64,000 nt of DNA from Pedobacter zeaxanthinifaciens. Its GTDB lineage: Bacteria > Bacteroidota > Bacteroidia > Sphingobacteriales > Sphingobacteriaceae. Shown here one piece after another: positions 25,363 through 37,600 of the stretch. Under the pieces are notes generated by a model that worked only from the letters and a program-made list of their open reading frames with translations, ran no database searches and was not told where the DNA came from. Positions within the stretch are counted from its first letter, which is position 1. Every line of letters starts with the position of its first letter. The DNA lies in contig NZ_QMHP01000005.1 in the NCBI RefSeq assembly GCF_003313335.1, forward strand, positions 292,191-356,190, in the 5' to 3' direction. Made by a program: the position numbers and the translations under genes.

Positions 25363-28300
25363 CTATTTTTTAATATTGAGATTAGTAACAATACACCGAA
25401 CCCCACAATTGGATAACCTAGTGGCAAAAGTGATGTACACCGTTTGATTTTTAGGAAAGTGATAATTAGCCTCGAAATCGTTAGTAATGGAATTGAAATC
25501 CATTTCTACTTCTACTTGCCCCGCATTAACTGAAAAATCTGGATTTTTGTTGACTAGCATTACTACCTTGTAAGGGTTACCGCTTGGCTCCGGTGTTGGT
25601 AACGCACCTAGTTTTGTGGCAGCTGAACTACTTGATGAAGGTATTGCTACCAGTACACCTACGGACATGTTCGTGTTAGTTACTTTCCACTGCCTGTTAA
25701 TACGCCTATCCCAACAATTAGATCCACTGTATGCATAAGGTTTCTCTCTGTTGCCAGCTGTACCTCCGTTAACCCATGTTAATGCCCCATTATCATCGCC
25801 AAGTAGTAGAAAGCACCTGTCGCTATCAAAATTTAAGCTCAATTTACTATTCTCTGTATTGAATATACCATCAACACTTACTTTTAGCATGCTTCCTGTT
25901 AATTGACTTATTGACTGATTTTGGCTTAAGCAGCTTACATCATCCCTGCCTACACCGAAAATTCTATTGCCATAGGTACTTATGTTATACAAAGTTGCTT
26001 GAGCGGCATTAGTTCCATCATAGCTAGGGTGAAAATAATTATGAGACAAAGTTCCTCCATACTTAATAGCCAAAATGCTATTTACTATTTGCGTTTCTAC
26101 GGTAGTTAAATCTCTATTGAATGAAACAGCCTCGGCAATGGTTGCATTATTAAAGGCGCTACTTCCTGCAGGGAATGTGCCCAAGCCCAAAGTATAGGTT
26201 GCCGCACTGGCTAAACTAGTAGCCACAGTTCCGGACGAAACCGAAGTGCCATTTTGTGAGCCGTTAAGTACTCCTGAACCTATGCCTATTTTATAGATGT
26301 TTGGAGAAGTTGAGTTACTGAAGGCACCAGCAGTACCAGCCATAAACCTTGGCTGACCATTGATTCCTACAATATTGGTGGTATTATTACTCAGCATAAA
26401 TAAATTGGTGGCCGAAGTTGCCACGCCATACATTGTCCCCTCGTTAGGATTAACAACAGATGTTTCGCTTAAACTTGTCTTAGAAAACGCAGCATTGCTT
26501 GCCAAGGTAAGTACGCTGTTATAATTGAATACAGTAGATGACCCCGAAGCTACGGTTGCAGTACCATTTGCATTTCTGGTAAGTGTATGGTTTCCCATTT
26601 CATCAGCTAGCGTTCCAGAGGTAGCAGCTATTGTACCCGCAGCTTTATTATCCATCCGATACCACGTGGTAATCCCTTCGGTAATGCCCCCAGGAGCTAA
26701 ACAAAGCTTATCAGTAGAAAATGTAAAGTAGTCTCCATCAACAAAATCATAGCTCACTTCCCAGTTGGCTCCATTTAAAGTCATTTCCACCTCGGTTACT
26801 CCCGTAGTGCTACTGAACTTCCCATTACTTGCACTATTTGCTACTAGCAGATAAACCGGCTTATCTAAATCTGGAGCTGGCAATTTTGTTGTTAAGGCCG
26901 ATGTGTGGGCGGGCACCTGTAAAAAAACGTTGCCCAAAGTTCCTGTTTCAGCCACACGCCATACCCTATTAATGCGTACATGATCTGTAGCTACAGGTAA
27001 GTCTACCCCGCTCCACAGTAAATTTTTATTGTTGTCGCCAAATAACAGCCAAGTATTGTTTGTGGTAAATGCATTTGTGTTACTTGGGTTGTCTGCGAAA
27101 AGACTATTCCCATTACCGATAGTAATTAAGGCCCCATTTTCTACAGATTTTGATTGTAGCTGTTCCAACCCTTGGCAGTCGTCCCTTGCTATCCCCGTAA
27201 TTCGATTCCAGAAATTAGCATAATTATAAACATCCGCATTAAGCACATTCTTATAAGCTGCAACGGAAGAATTTAAAGTTTTACCATACTTAACCGCTAA
27301 ATACGATTGTATCTTTAATCGCTCAGCAGCAGTTAACGCTTTATTGTATAAGATAACTTCTGGTATATAGCCATTAATCCACTCAGTACTACTACCTCCG
27401 GCGCCCAGCTTATTCACAGTTCGAGAAATTGTTGTTGGAACGGCAAGGGTGCTCACTGTAGTGCCTGCGCCATTTACCGAAATTGTTCCTGCTATCGCTG
27501 TTGCACCGCTACTACCGGCAGCATAACTTACATCATATATGCTAAACCCATTTGCCGCAGCCAAGGGTGCTGTAGTAGTAGCCATTGACCCAATTATGGT
27601 AGATGAAGCATTCCTACTTTCCGACCCCACATTGTTAGTTGCCGTCTGCCTATTGAAAGCCCATAAGTTGGCGTTTGCGCTTGAAGCCAGGTGTAAAATC
27701 CTTCCGCCAGATGTTACGGTACCAAAATTGGTATTGAGCACTGCAAATGAAGTTAAACCCGCGGTAAAATCATTGAAACCTGTGGGCAAATTAAAAAACT
27801 GTGAAGTACCATTGAATCCCATCACCGGATTAAAATTTGCCGCAACAGCACTTGCTCCACTTCTAAATAGCGGACTACCCACGGAGGTGCCGTTCATCCC
27901 TAGCAAGCCTAAATCGTTCCAAGAAGTAACTGCAGTATTGTCAGTAGTGGTTGATGGACCATCGCTGGCTTCAAGCCAAAGATTTAAATTTGAAGTAATA
28001 CCACCAGGTGCAGCATTAATAATTGCTACTGTAAAAAATGCTCCATCTGGTATAGTCACGTCATCAAACTGAACTACCCCATTTACAACACTGGTTGCGT
28101 TGTAGATGGTTGCGCTAGTCCAATTTGTTGCGCTGTTACTAACCATTAACTTAGGCTTATAATAAGTTTTACTAAACAGCATTACGCCTGTTTTACCCAT
28201 TTGTATGGATACGGTACCTGGCGTACCAGTAACCTGTGCTTGCCATACCCTACCCAGGCGTGAATAACACCCGAAACTTGAGCTTGTAAAAACTGTGGGC

Positions 28301-31300
28301 ATGTTGCTTTGCGACAAATTAGTTACCACTCCATTATCATGGCCAAATATGATAAACGACTTATTGGAAGCGAAGCTATTTAAATTAAGCGTATTGCTCG
28401 TTGCAATGCCTCCACGTCCCATGCTAACCATATCAGGCCCGTCAATACTTGTTGATTGAAGTTGCTCCAGCGCACCACAGTCATCTCGACCTATGCCAGT
28501 GATGTCATTTTTGAAACCCGACTTAGCGGTGGCGTTCCATATGACGGTTCCATCGGAGGCAACATAATTTGTAGCCGTAGTTTGATCTAAAGTAAGTCCC
28601 CACCTTATGGCCAAATACGAATTAACCTTCAACATTTCACTCGCTGATAAATCCCAGGGGTAGTGAATCAATTCATCAATATCGCCATTCCATCCCTGAC
28701 TATCTGTTTGTGGATATCCATTACCAGCTTGGTATTGTATTGAAGGCGCCATTGTTGTGCTCCAGCTTGTAATCGTTGGATTACCTAATTGTTTATTATC
28801 TCCGAAACCAAAGGCGTTGTTAGTGGCAAATATGTTAGAATTGCGATACATTGTTGCAATGCTGTTTGTTCTGGCTGTGCTTGTCCAATAAGCAGTTGCA
28901 ATACTGACATCAACCCCAAAGCCCCAATAATTTATGTCACCAGTTGAGGTAGAGTATAGCCCCTGTATGGTACCTGTACCAGAACTTCCCCATCCGTAAG
29001 CAACCTCTACACCACCTGTACTTGCAAAACTTAACACTGAGAAATTTGTTTTATTTTGCTTCCCGTAGGCAAATCCTGTTAAGTTGCTACTATTAGAAAA
29101 TCTATCTTCATCAAAACGAACTTGTTCATTGAAATTTCGGAGAAGTGAATTTTTTCTATAAACTGCATCGCCGTTTGTAAGCGCTAAATTGTTTCCGTTA
29201 ACTGATTGATCGTACCATATTGTATTAAGTGGTATTGAAGCTAAATCGTTGACACTAGAAAAAGAGCCATCATCTGCGGCGAACCAAGCTGAAGGGCCGG
29301 CAACACGCACAAAGAAATTGGCATCGGGAATAGCGGTAAATGTGGAGCCAGAGCCGCCATTCCACGACAAGTCAAACACCTGAGCACCGGTTAGTTCCCT
29401 ACCTCTAATTATGATATCGTGGTAACCTGACGTGAGTGTAATAACCGAAGAAAGAAAATTAGTGGCTGTAGTAGTACGATCGATAATGGTAGTACCATCG
29501 ATGATTAATGCAAATTGATCATCAATATTGGCCCTAAATTGATAGGTTGTTGATCCAGATGCTACAAACAATTTACCGGATAGTTCCAATCCAAATTGAT
29601 CGGCAATTTTATTGAGTACGAAATCGTGAAAGTTGGTTGCATTATGGTAATAACCATTGCTTAATAAAGTTGGGCTATAGGCACTAAAACCCGAAGCAAT
29701 GGAACCTGAAGCGGTACCCAGTGAATACAGTTTATACTCTAAGCCATTGACATACGTGCTGCCCGATATACTTGTACCAGTACTAGGATTTGTTACGCCA
29801 CCTGGTGCAACTTCAGACCAAACAAGTGTCCAGGTAGCATTATGTGGCAGATCAACATTATTAAATACTACTTCGTTATTTTTACGCAAAGCAGTTAAGT
29901 AGTACACTTGAGTTCCTGTAGTCAGGTTATCGTCGCCATCTAAATCCACCACCAACTGTATATTGGCCATTCCCTTAGTTACTCTAAGCCCTGTGGTACT
30001 ACTACCTACAATCACTTGAACAGGCGCTACATTAGCCGTATTAGCTACTTTATACGCTTGGTTCCAACGTTTTGGATTACAGTTTACAGCAGCATAGCTT
30101 GATGGAATACCCGAATTGCTGTTTTGGCTAAAAAACCCAGCATTTCCGCTTAGCGAAGCACCCATTAACAAAAATTGTTGATCATTCGTAAACGATACAT
30201 TGTTAAGTTCGTTACCAAGCTCATTGATGGTGCCAAGACCAAATCTCACATTGGTTGACTTTGCATATTCATTTGACTTAGATTGCCTTTGGTCTAGGCC
30301 TGAACAATCATCTCTACCTATACCAAAAATGTAGTTTTTGTACGTGCTATTGGCTGTGGCGTTCCATATTGTTAAGTTTTTGCTAGAGGTATAGTTTTGC
30401 AACGTACTTTGGTTAATGGTTTGGCTGTATTTAATTGCCAAATAGGTGTTAACTTTATTACGCTCTGCTGGACTGAGCACTCTGTTGTATAAGAAAACCT
30501 CCGAAATCTGTCCAAGAAAAATATAATTTGGAACTGCTCCGATACTTGTACTTAGGCTTGTAAAATCAACGGTGTTAGTTGTTGAAGAAACTAACGAACG
30601 CCCATTTACATTGATACCCCAATTGTTAGTCGCGGCAAACACGTTGTGTAAATTCCAATCGAGGGCGCTATAATTAAAAGATGTTGTTCCTACACCCGCT
30701 TTTAGATCTAGTATAGCACCACTCGCAGGGTTATAGCCAAAACGATCATTGGTACCAAAAGATTCGTAAATACCGCCATCGCTCCAAGTATAATGCCCGG
30801 TACCTGAATTCCCAAAATACCTATACATGTGACCACGAGTTGTAGTGATGGAAGATGATTTTCCAAATGCAAATACTTCAGCACTTGTGAAGGTTCCGGT
30901 TGGAAAGGTACTGATAGAGAAATAATCATTACCATCAAATTCAACTACTGGATTATAGTTTAGTACATTTTTAATGAGCTCGGGGTCACTAGTTGCAGGC
31001 AAATTAACTCCTGCTCCTGATTGGTCGTCCCATGAAGTCATATTTCCCGCAGCAGTATTATCATTTGCCTTTACCCAATGTGTTAAACCCGTACTTACAC
31101 CTCCTGGTGAGGTTTTTTTCCAAACAAATGAAAAAATTTCGCCATTGTTTAAAACAACTCCAGTAAATGTGGCAACGCCATTTGTCAAATTGCTTACGGC
31201 GTACTGCCTTATAGTTCCAGTCAAAAAGTTTCCATCGCCATCTGCATCAACCATCAAGGTTAAACCTGTCATACTTGAGGAAAACCTAAAACTTCCCACA

Positions 31301-32994
31301 TCACTACTTCCTGCAATAAAATTAACAGTGCCGGGTGTTCCGGTAATTTGAACTTTCCACTCACGAGCAATCCTTAAGAAAGTACAGGACCCATCATCAA
31401 TTACAGAGGGTATCTCAGTCGACTGACTTGCTAAAGCAGCATTATCGTCACCAAGCAATACATAGTCTCCATCATTTAAGCTTCCTGTATTGGCCGCATT
31501 TGTAGTTTGCAAGCTACCTTTACTTACCTTCAAAAACTCGCTACTTAAATTGCCTGCCGGGCGCATTCTACTTTGCGACTGTTTCTGATATAATGCTTCT
31601 GCATTGTCTCTTGCAATTCCAAAAATTCGGTTGTTGTAAGAAGCATTTGCTGTTCTATTCCAAACCACAGTACCGTTGGTAGATAGGTAATCACCAGCAG
31701 ATAAAGTTGTACCATACTTTATTGCTAAGTAAGTATTTATCTTTTGAGATTGCACACTAGTTAACTTAAAAGGATAATAAATAAACTCCGGCAAATAAGC
31801 ACCATTTACAAAAGAACCACACAATGCCCCGTATTGTAGACCATACTTATTGATGATGTTATTTGCGTAATCATACGTCTGGTCGGTGGTAAATGTACTA
31901 TTAGCATTGGTTCTTACGCCACGCAAAACATTTCTAGTAGCACTTGCACCAGTTTCCAACTGATGAAAACCTTCTTCTATTTTTGGCTCATTGAGCACAT
32001 ATGGGTTTGCAGAATAAATAACACTACCAGCCCTGGCTATACCCAATGCACTGGTATTAGCATTTTTATAAAAACCAAGCACATTATTGGTGCTACAATC
32101 CCATCCATATCCCCAAACCCATGATGTGCCTGCAATGTTGGTGTAATAAGACGAAACATTATACGCATGAAAAGGCCCATTTTGATAAACTAAACCATTA
32201 GAACTATTTGTACCATTTTTTGAAAGATAATTGTCATTGCCATCAAATTGGGCTGCAGAGTTATAATTGATCAAAATTGGAACCCCACTTACCGAAGTCC
32301 AAGCCCGGCCTCCAAATAGTTCTGCATTATTTTGATTGATGGAATTAGGCGCTTGGTTAATGTATTTGCTAATGCCTACGTTAGTTCCACTAGCAGCTGT
32401 AGTTGAGTTATCTGCTTTGTACCAATGACTTAAAAAAGCATTTTCATACCTAACAAAGCGACCGTCGATCTCTGAATTTGCTGTTAATCCCGGACCGCTC
32501 CAAACAACTTTTAAGCTCTCCGCACCAGTTTTCTCAATGAATTTTATCCTAATAAGTACGTCGCCGGCATTTAACGCTTTAGAGGCCACTGCACTATTTC
32601 CCGTGGTAAGCCTCTCAACTACTTTCACAAAGGTGACTCCACCGTCAGTGCTAAGATATAACTCGGCAATGTCATCAACATTAATTAGTTGAAAGCTATA
32701 GGTCCCGGTTTGCGGCACTGAGAGAATTCCATTGTATTCCATCCCATAATTATCCGCTATCTGGGTCACAAATTCTCTTCCTATAACTGTACCCGTGTAA
32801 CCCCATATGGTTGGCGTTGCATTAGTTGTGCCAGTACCAAATGACGATGTCAGTGTAAAACTGCCAGAAAACATATCGGCTTTATAACCATTAAAAGTTC
32901 CCGAGCTTACACCGCCTGGCGCAACTTGCGCTTTACCAATTAAAGCAATAAAGCTCAGCAACAGGACAATTAATAGGTAGGTATGGCGTTTCAT
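25363..32994 (-). CDS. Giant secreted multidomain surface protein (PA14, LamG-like, DUF8202-type repeats)
   Basis: The 2543-residue product has a signal peptide (ending GKAQ, about residue 23). A PA14-like sugar-binding domain occupies about 25-190 and a second one lies near the middle (FGLELSGKLFVASGSTTYQF). Five copies of a module follow the pattern LamG/concanavalin-like sandwich, then YLAIKYGxTL, then IFGIGRDDxxxLxQxQSxS, which I associate with DUF8202. Modules are joined by APGGV/APGGI linkers. The C-terminus (YITFATRLSNCGVRCIVTN) is not a recognisable T9SS sorting domain. It is the last of six closely spaced genes starting at 42559, 30 bp after its neighbour. Likely a surface adhesin or carbohydrate-binding protein; ligand unknown. 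Confidence 0.85.
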   Translation of the reverse strand: MKRHTYLLIVLLLSFIALIGKAQVAPGGVSSGTFNGYKADMFSGSFTLTSSFGTGTTNATPTIWGYTGTVIGREFVTQIADNYGMEYNGILSVPQTGTYSFQLINVDDIAELYLSTDGGVTFVKVVERLTTGNSAVASKALNAGDVLIRIKFIEKTGAESLKVVWSGPGLTANSEIDGRFVRYENAFLSHWYKADNSTTAASGTNVGISKYINQAPNSINQNNAELFGGRAWTSVSGVPILINYNSAAQFDGNDNYLSKNGTNSSNGLVYQNGPFHAYNVSSYYTNIAGTSWVWGYGWDCSTNNVLGFYKNANTSALGIARAGSVIYSANPYVLNEPKIEEGFHQLETGASATRNVLRGVRTNANSTFTTDQTYDYANNIINKYGLQYGALCGSFVNGAYLPEFIYYPFKLTSVQSQKINTYLAIKYGTTLSAGDYLSTNGTVVWNRTANASYNNRIFGIARDNAEALYQKQSQSRMRPAGNLSSEFLKVSKGSLQTTNAANTGSLNDGDYVLLGDDNAALASQSTEIPSVIDDGSCTFLRIAREWKVQITGTPGTVNFIAGSSDVGSFRFSSSMTGLTLMVDADGDGNFLTGTIRQYAVSNLTNGVATFTGVVLNNGEIFSFVWKKTSPGGVSTGLTHWVKANDNTAAGNMTSWDDQSGAGVNLPATSDPELIKNVLNYNPVVEFDGNDYFSISTFPTGTFTSAEVFAFGKSSSITTTRGHMYRYFGNSGTGHYTWSDGGIYESFGTNDRFGYNPASGAILDLKAGVGTTSFNYSALDWNLHNVFAATNNWGINVNGRSLVSSTTNTVDFTSLSTSIGAVPNYIFLGQISEVFLYNRVLSPAERNKVNTYLAIKYSQTINQSTLQNYTSSKNLTIWNATANSTYKNYIFGIGRDDCSGLDQRQSKSNEYAKSTNVRFGLGTINELGNELNNVSFTNDQQFLLMGASLSGNAGFFSQNSNSGIPSSYAAVNCNPKRWNQAYKVANTANVAPVQVIVGSSTTGLRVTKGMANIQLVVDLDGDDNLTTGTQVYYLTALRKNNEVVFNNVDLPHNATWTLVWSEVAPGGVTNPSTGTSISGSTYVNGLEYKLYSLGTASGSIASGFSAYSPTLLSNGYYHNATNFHDFVLNKIADQFGLELSGKLFVASGSTTYQFRANIDDQFALIIDGTTIIDRTTTATNFLSSVITLTSGYHDIIIRGRELTGAQVFDLSWNGGSGSTFTAIPDANFFVRVAGPSAWFAADDGSFSSVNDLASIPLNTIWYDQSVNGNNLALTNGDAVYRKNSLLRNFNEQVRFDEDRFSNSSNLTGFAYGKQNKTNFSVLSFASTGGVEVAYGWGSSGTGTIQGLYSTSTGDINYWGFGVDVSIATAYWTSTARTNSIATMYRNSNIFATNNAFGFGDNKQLGNPTITSWSTTMAPSIQYQAGNGYPQTDSQGWNGDIDELIHYPWDLSASEMLKVNSYLAIRWGLTLDQTTATNYVASDGTVIWNATAKSGFKNDITGIGRDDCGALEQLQSTSIDGPDMVSMGRGGIATSNTLNLNSFASNKSFIIFGHDNGVVTNLSQSNMPTVFTSSSFGCYSRLGRVWQAQVTGTPGTVSIQMGKTGVMLFSKTYYKPKLMVSNSATNWTSATIYNATSVVNGVVQFDDVTIPDGAFFTVAIINAAPGGITSNLNLWLEASDGPSTTTDNTAVTSWNDLGLLGMNGTSVGSPLFRSGASAVAANFNPVMGFNGTSQFFNLPTGFNDFTAGLTSFAVLNTNFGTVTSGGRILHLASSANANLWAFNRQTATNNVGSESRNASSTIIGSMATTTAPLAAANGFSIYDVSYAAGSSGATAIAGTISVNGAGTTVSTLAVPTTISRTVNKLGAGGSSTEWINGYIPEVILYNKALTAAERLKIQSYLAVKYGKTLNSSVAAYKNVLNADVYNYANFWNRITGIARDDCQGLEQLQSKSVENGALITIGNGNSLFADNPSNTNAFTTNNTWLLFGDNNKNLLWSGVDLPVATDHVRINRVWRVAETGTLGNVFLQVPAHTSALTTKLPAPDLDKPVYLLVANSASNGKFSSTTGVTEVEMTLNGANWEVSYDFVDGDYFTFSTDKLCLAPGGITEGITTWYRMDNKAAGTIAATSGTLADEMGNHTLTRNANGTATVASGSSTVFNYNSVLTLASNAAFSKTSLSETSVVNPNEGTMYGVATSATNLFMLSNNTTNIVGINGQPRFMAGTAGAFSNSTSPNIYKIGIGSGVLNGSQNGTSVSSGTVATSLASAATYTLGLGTFPAGSSAFNNATIAEAVSFNRDLTTVETQIVNSILAIKYGGTLSHNYFHPSYDGTNAAQATLYNISTYGNRIFGVGRDDVSCLSQNQSISQLTGSMLKVSVDGIFNTENSKLSLNFDSDRCFLLLGDDNGALTWVNGGTAGNREKPYAYSGSNCWDRRINRQWKVTNTNMSVGVLVAIPSSSSSAATKLGALPTPEPSGNPYKVVMLVNKNPDFSVNAGQVEVEMDFNSITNDFEANYHFPKNQTVYITFATRLSNCGVRCIVTNLNIKK

Positions 32995-33024
32995 CTTCCG
33001 GATGGTTTTTATTTATTGACTTGT

Positions 33025-34578
33025 TTATTTAAGCATAAACACAATATTTACTACCGAGCATGAACTAGCGGGTGCTATCACATCGTAAGTCATAACTCCA
33101 TTGGCATCTATGCTAACATTTGCCAAAACACTGGTATCGAAACTAGTGATGAAGTAGTGCAAATCGGTGGCATTTGCGAAGAAAGGCAAGCTACTAGGTG
33201 CGCCTGTACTTTTAATAGCAGGAGAATTGAATTGTGCTTTATAAAGCGCAAACAAGTCTTTAGTTTGCCCTATAACAGCTGCCGAAGTTTCAATATTTAC
33301 ACTAGGCATATAAAACCATCGCGTTACATTATTTGATATGGGCGACCAATTAGGCACTGCTGGCGTACCCACATTTTGTACTAAACAGCTCTTATTGGTG
33401 TCAAAAGCAACAAGCCCAGTTGCTGGCGAAGATATAGCGTTGATTTGCGAGGTAGTCATACGGGGGGGCAACACACCTTTGGAGGTGCTATTAATTTCAA
33501 GCATAGCCGATGCATTTGGCGCCGCAGTACCCATTCCAACTGCTCCTGACGTTGTTACTACGAAATCGTTAGCGGCCTCTGTAGCTGTTGGACTTGCGCC
33601 ACTTGAGTTATCCTTAGCAGCATCGATATTAAAGATAGTTCCAGAGGCTGGAATAATGGTGCCAATGCCTACTGCACCAATAGAGTGAATTACCATTGAT
33701 TGGTTCTTCACTGCATCAGCGGATACGTAAAAATCTAGATAGTCAGTCCGAACCCCGATTCCATAAAAATCGGTACCTGCTGCGTTATTGTAAACTCCTA
33801 ACTTTTTGCCAGTCGAAGTGCCTAGATCCAGTATAGTATTGGGCGAGATTGTGCCTATTCCTACTCTGTTGTTCAGCGCATCTACACTAAAAGTACTACC
33901 ATCTACTGAAAATTGATTGACCACTTGTGTGCCAGATGGACTGAAAGACAGTGTCCTACTACTTGGCATATCAACGGTTCTATTAGCGGTTAAGGCATCA
34001 TCAGCAGTATAAATATTGTTTGCTACACCAGGACTTCCCCCAACAACAAGGCTGCCGCTGGCATCGAAGCCCATCAACTTTCCGGTAGCAATAGTACCTA
34101 CAGCTGGGGTGAAATTGGCTACAATGCCATTAACCGTACTCGTGAATTTATTACTGGCAACTGTTAATGAGTTACTATTGATGATATTTACGCCAGCTCC
34201 AGTTATTCCATTCACCGTGGTACTCAAACTATTTACAGAAGAGGTGTTGCTTACGGTAGTTGTTGAAAGTAGGCTGGAAAGCGTACGTCGATAAACATCG
34301 CCATTAGCATCTGTAGTAAGCACATCTATGTTGGTAGTGTCAAGGTTTAACCCCTGTAAACGAAGCTGACCATTAACATGCAGTTTGGTTTGTGGTAAAT
34401 TGGTGCCAATACCTATATTTCCAACATTCTTATTGAATATGTTCACGCCTGAAACAGTCCACTTACTGGTATCTACGTTTTTGAGCGTCCCTTTATTGTC
34501 AATAATTCTAATTTGAGCTACAGAATTTATTGTAATAGCAAATAAAAAAAACAGCAGAAAAAAAATAAAAACTCTCAT
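33025..34578 (-). CDS. Secreted fibre-like protein with IDNKGT N-terminal module
   Basis: The 517-residue product has a signal peptide (ending SVAQ, about residue 22) followed by RIIDNKGTLKNVDTSKWTVSG and NIGIGTNLPQTKLHVNGQLRL, a block almost identical in the 880-residue protein at 38339. The middle has Ser/Thr/Asn-rich beta repeats and 'VGIGT.P' motifs seen in tail-fibre and head-repeat proteins. A 'KGVLPPRMTTSQINAI' segment near residue 370 is common in Bacteroidota surface proteins. The C-terminal 100 residues are a small beta domain. No sorting domain is visible. Function unknown; fits a surface fibre subunit. The gap to the gene before it is 80 bp. Confidence 0.8.
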   Translation of the reverse strand: MRVFIFFLLFFLFAITINSVAQIRIIDNKGTLKNVDTSKWTVSGVNIFNKNVGNIGIGTNLPQTKLHVNGQLRLQGLNLDTTNIDVLTTDANGDVYRRTLSSLLSTTTVSNTSSVNSLSTTVNGITGAGVNIINSNSLTVASNKFTSTVNGIVANFTPAVGTIATGKLMGFDASGSLVVGGSPGVANNIYTADDALTANRTVDMPSSRTLSFSPSGTQVVNQFSVDGSTFSVDALNNRVGIGTISPNTILDLGTSTGKKLGVYNNAAGTDFYGIGVRTDYLDFYVSADAVKNQSMVIHSIGAVGIGTIIPASGTIFNIDAAKDNSSGASPTATEAANDFVVTTSGAVGMGTAAPNASAMLEINSTSKGVLPPRMTTSQINAISSPATGLVAFDTNKSCLVQNVGTPAVPNWSPISNNVTRWFYMPSVNIETSAAVIGQTKDLFALYKAQFNSPAIKSTGAPSSLPFFANATDLHYFITSFDTSVLANVSIDANGVMTYDVIAPASSCSVVNIVFMLK

Positions 34579-34658
34579 TTTAAGTGGTTTATTATAATTA
34601 CTACACTATCATATTTATTTTCTAGCAACACGATCCCTGCCTATTTTATAATTCATAA

Positions 34659-37600
34659 TTAAAACTTCATTGGATTCCGCTCACCATTTTTAACTGATTT
34701 CCCATGCCTCATATACTTGATATTATCACCATAACCGAAGCTAAAAAACTGGGCGTTGGAAAAGTCGACCGCCACTACAAAGTCAGTTCCAACTTTCGTC
34801 ATTGGCAAAACACTGGCATTTGTAAAATCGCTACTGTTGCTCACCAGCAAAGTGTAATTTTGTTTTAATGTGGATGGCAAACCCCCTGTTGGCATTGCCG
34901 AAACAGGCACGACAATAGTTATAGTACCTACAGTTCCTGTTTCTTGCACTTTCCATTCTCTCGGTAATTTGTAAATGGTTTTTACCGGAGTTTCAGCGTT
35001 ATTCACAAAAGATGAAATAGAAGCATTATCATTTCCAACCAACATGTAACTATTGTTGGCTGAAAAGCTATTGCTATTGCCACTGTTGGTTACAGGGAAA
35101 CTGCCTGCGGTAAAATCGCCCAAGAAAATAGTAAATCTTAAATCAGATGAGGTTGCATTGATAGAGATCGACTGCTTTTGCTGTAGGTTACTTCTATCAT
35201 CCCTACCAATGCCGAAAACATCGTTGTTATATCCTGTATTTGTTGAACTGTCCCAATATGTAGTTGTGCCATCCCCAGCAAGGTAGCTGGCGCCCGTACC
35301 GTCATTCAATGAAATTCCATATTTAATTGCCAAATAAGCATTAATACGCCCAATTTCACTGCTAGAAAGTGTGTTTATGCCGTAAACAATGGCATCTGCT
35401 AGTCTACCAAAAGGTCGCGTTGAAACATTATCACCTCCCAACAAATCGTATTTGCCACCGCCATCAATTGTTGCTGTGGAAGTTGCAACTACGCTAGAAC
35501 CATTTTTTGAATATTGTAAGGCACTACTTCCTGAAGGAATAAAGCCGTTAACTAGCGCCAATTCTCCCTCATTCCAAGTAACACTACTTGGCACCTCTAA
35601 ATTAGATGGCTGCCGATCTAAAAACGAAACAAAATTGTTGGTATTAACAAGCATCTGGAAATCCAGCTCACTAGAATTAGAGCGCAGAACTGTTCTTATA
35701 TCCGAAATCGATGCTGATTTCAAACCCGGCATTCCGGCGGCAAAAATACTTGAGTTGATTTGATTTGGCGTTGTTCCTCCAATATTAAAGCGTTCTAAAG
35801 CATCACTATTATCCAAAAAAACAGTAGGATTAAAATTTGCCACAGTACTAGCTGTAGATTGAAATAGCGGCGTACCTACTGCAGTTGCGTTAACGCCGTC
35901 CATTTGGTTTTGCCAAGTACTTACTGTTGCTCCGTGTGTGGTTGTACTAGTGCCTAAATCTGCCCTATACCAAAGCTTTAAACCATTTAAAACACCACCT
36001 GGCGCCTTTTGATCTAAAGCTAAAGTAAAAAAATCATTATTGCTCAAAGTCACACCTGTAATCCTACCATTGGCATCTAACGAGCCAACTTGAGTAGTTC
36101 CACTACTAAAATTACTGTTGGCATTTTTTTTAATTAAGAAAACTGTTCGCCTGCTATTACTGCCCCAACCAGTAAACTCTAAATTTACAGTTTGAGAAAA
36201 ATTTGTTTTTTGAACTTTCCACTCCCTACCAATACGACCATTATAAATTGAGGTTTCTAACTCTGTAAACTGCACATTGGCGCTCCCATCGTCGTTACCA
36301 ATCATTAAAAAGCTTAGATTTTGCGCTATATCGGTATGATTAGCTGAGGTATTTCTGGCAGAAAAATCATTGTTAGTGGATAGTATGACGAAATCATCAG
36401 TATTGGCCGACTTAGAAATTCGCTGATGTAGTATCGTTGCGTCGTCTCTTCCAATACCGAAAACATCATTATTAGAGCCAGAATTTGCAGTGGCATCCCA
36501 GTAAGTTGTAGCATTATCACTGGCAATATAGTTCAGTCCCGTGCCATCATTTCTGGAGATACCATATTTGGTTGCCAAATATGACTCAATCCTATTTATG
36601 TTTGAGGTATTATCAGTATTATAACTGATAAATTCTCCAATAATTACATTGGATGTTTCATCATTGGATACACCTAAACCGCCAAGGCTGACTCGCCAAC
36701 TATTATCATCACTGCTAGCGTTACTGTTAATTTGAATACCATTTTTACGCTGTACAATAGCTTCGGCTGCGGTTCTGTTAAGAGAAAACTGATTTAAATT
36801 TAATGTTGATGCAATAACGTTATTTGATCCCAACGTAAGAAAACTTGGAGTTCCATTGATTTGAATGGTATTCTCATTTCCGTTATGATAGCCAAACAAA
36901 TTATTGGATATTTCTGAAGAAAAAACCCGGGCGCCAGGTGTAGTTTTCAGTTTAGCCACTCCAAAGAAACTGTAAGGTTGTCCGTTACCTCCTACATCGA
37001 GTGCTGCTGGTAAATTCATAATGGCACTATTCATGGTATAAGTTCCATTAAAATTCAACAAATCTGTGGTACTTGTATTTAAAACAGGCGTACCAATATC
37101 AATTGTAGCATTATTAGTAGAATTTTGTTCTTTCCATACTGATGCGGTATTACTTGTATTATCGCCCCTAAACCAACCTAAGTAGCCTACGCCTACACCT
37201 CCCGGACTCAACATGCTCAGCTCGGCGGTCACCAAATCGGAGTTACCTAATGCGTCTGACAATTGTATGTTAATGTTTCTGCTATAGTTGAGTGACGCCA
37301 TATCGGTGGCCGAGGTAATGGTGTACCTTACGGCGTTAATGGCATTTGCGATGTCTGCATTTGAAGCGATGTTTGAAAGTGTAAGTATGCTGTTCCCTGC
37401 CGAAGAGCTACTAGTGGCTACCACGCCTGATGGCAACGTAAGGGCGGTTAAACTCTCTGAACTAAGCGCAGAGGGTATGGTAATGGTAGCAGTAACTCTT
37501 TGTCCACCAGAAAAATTAGCAAAACTATTTCCCCACAAATCTGAGTCGTTAATTTTTGCAGCAACATTCCTTTCAACTACACCTTTATAATTCCAAACAG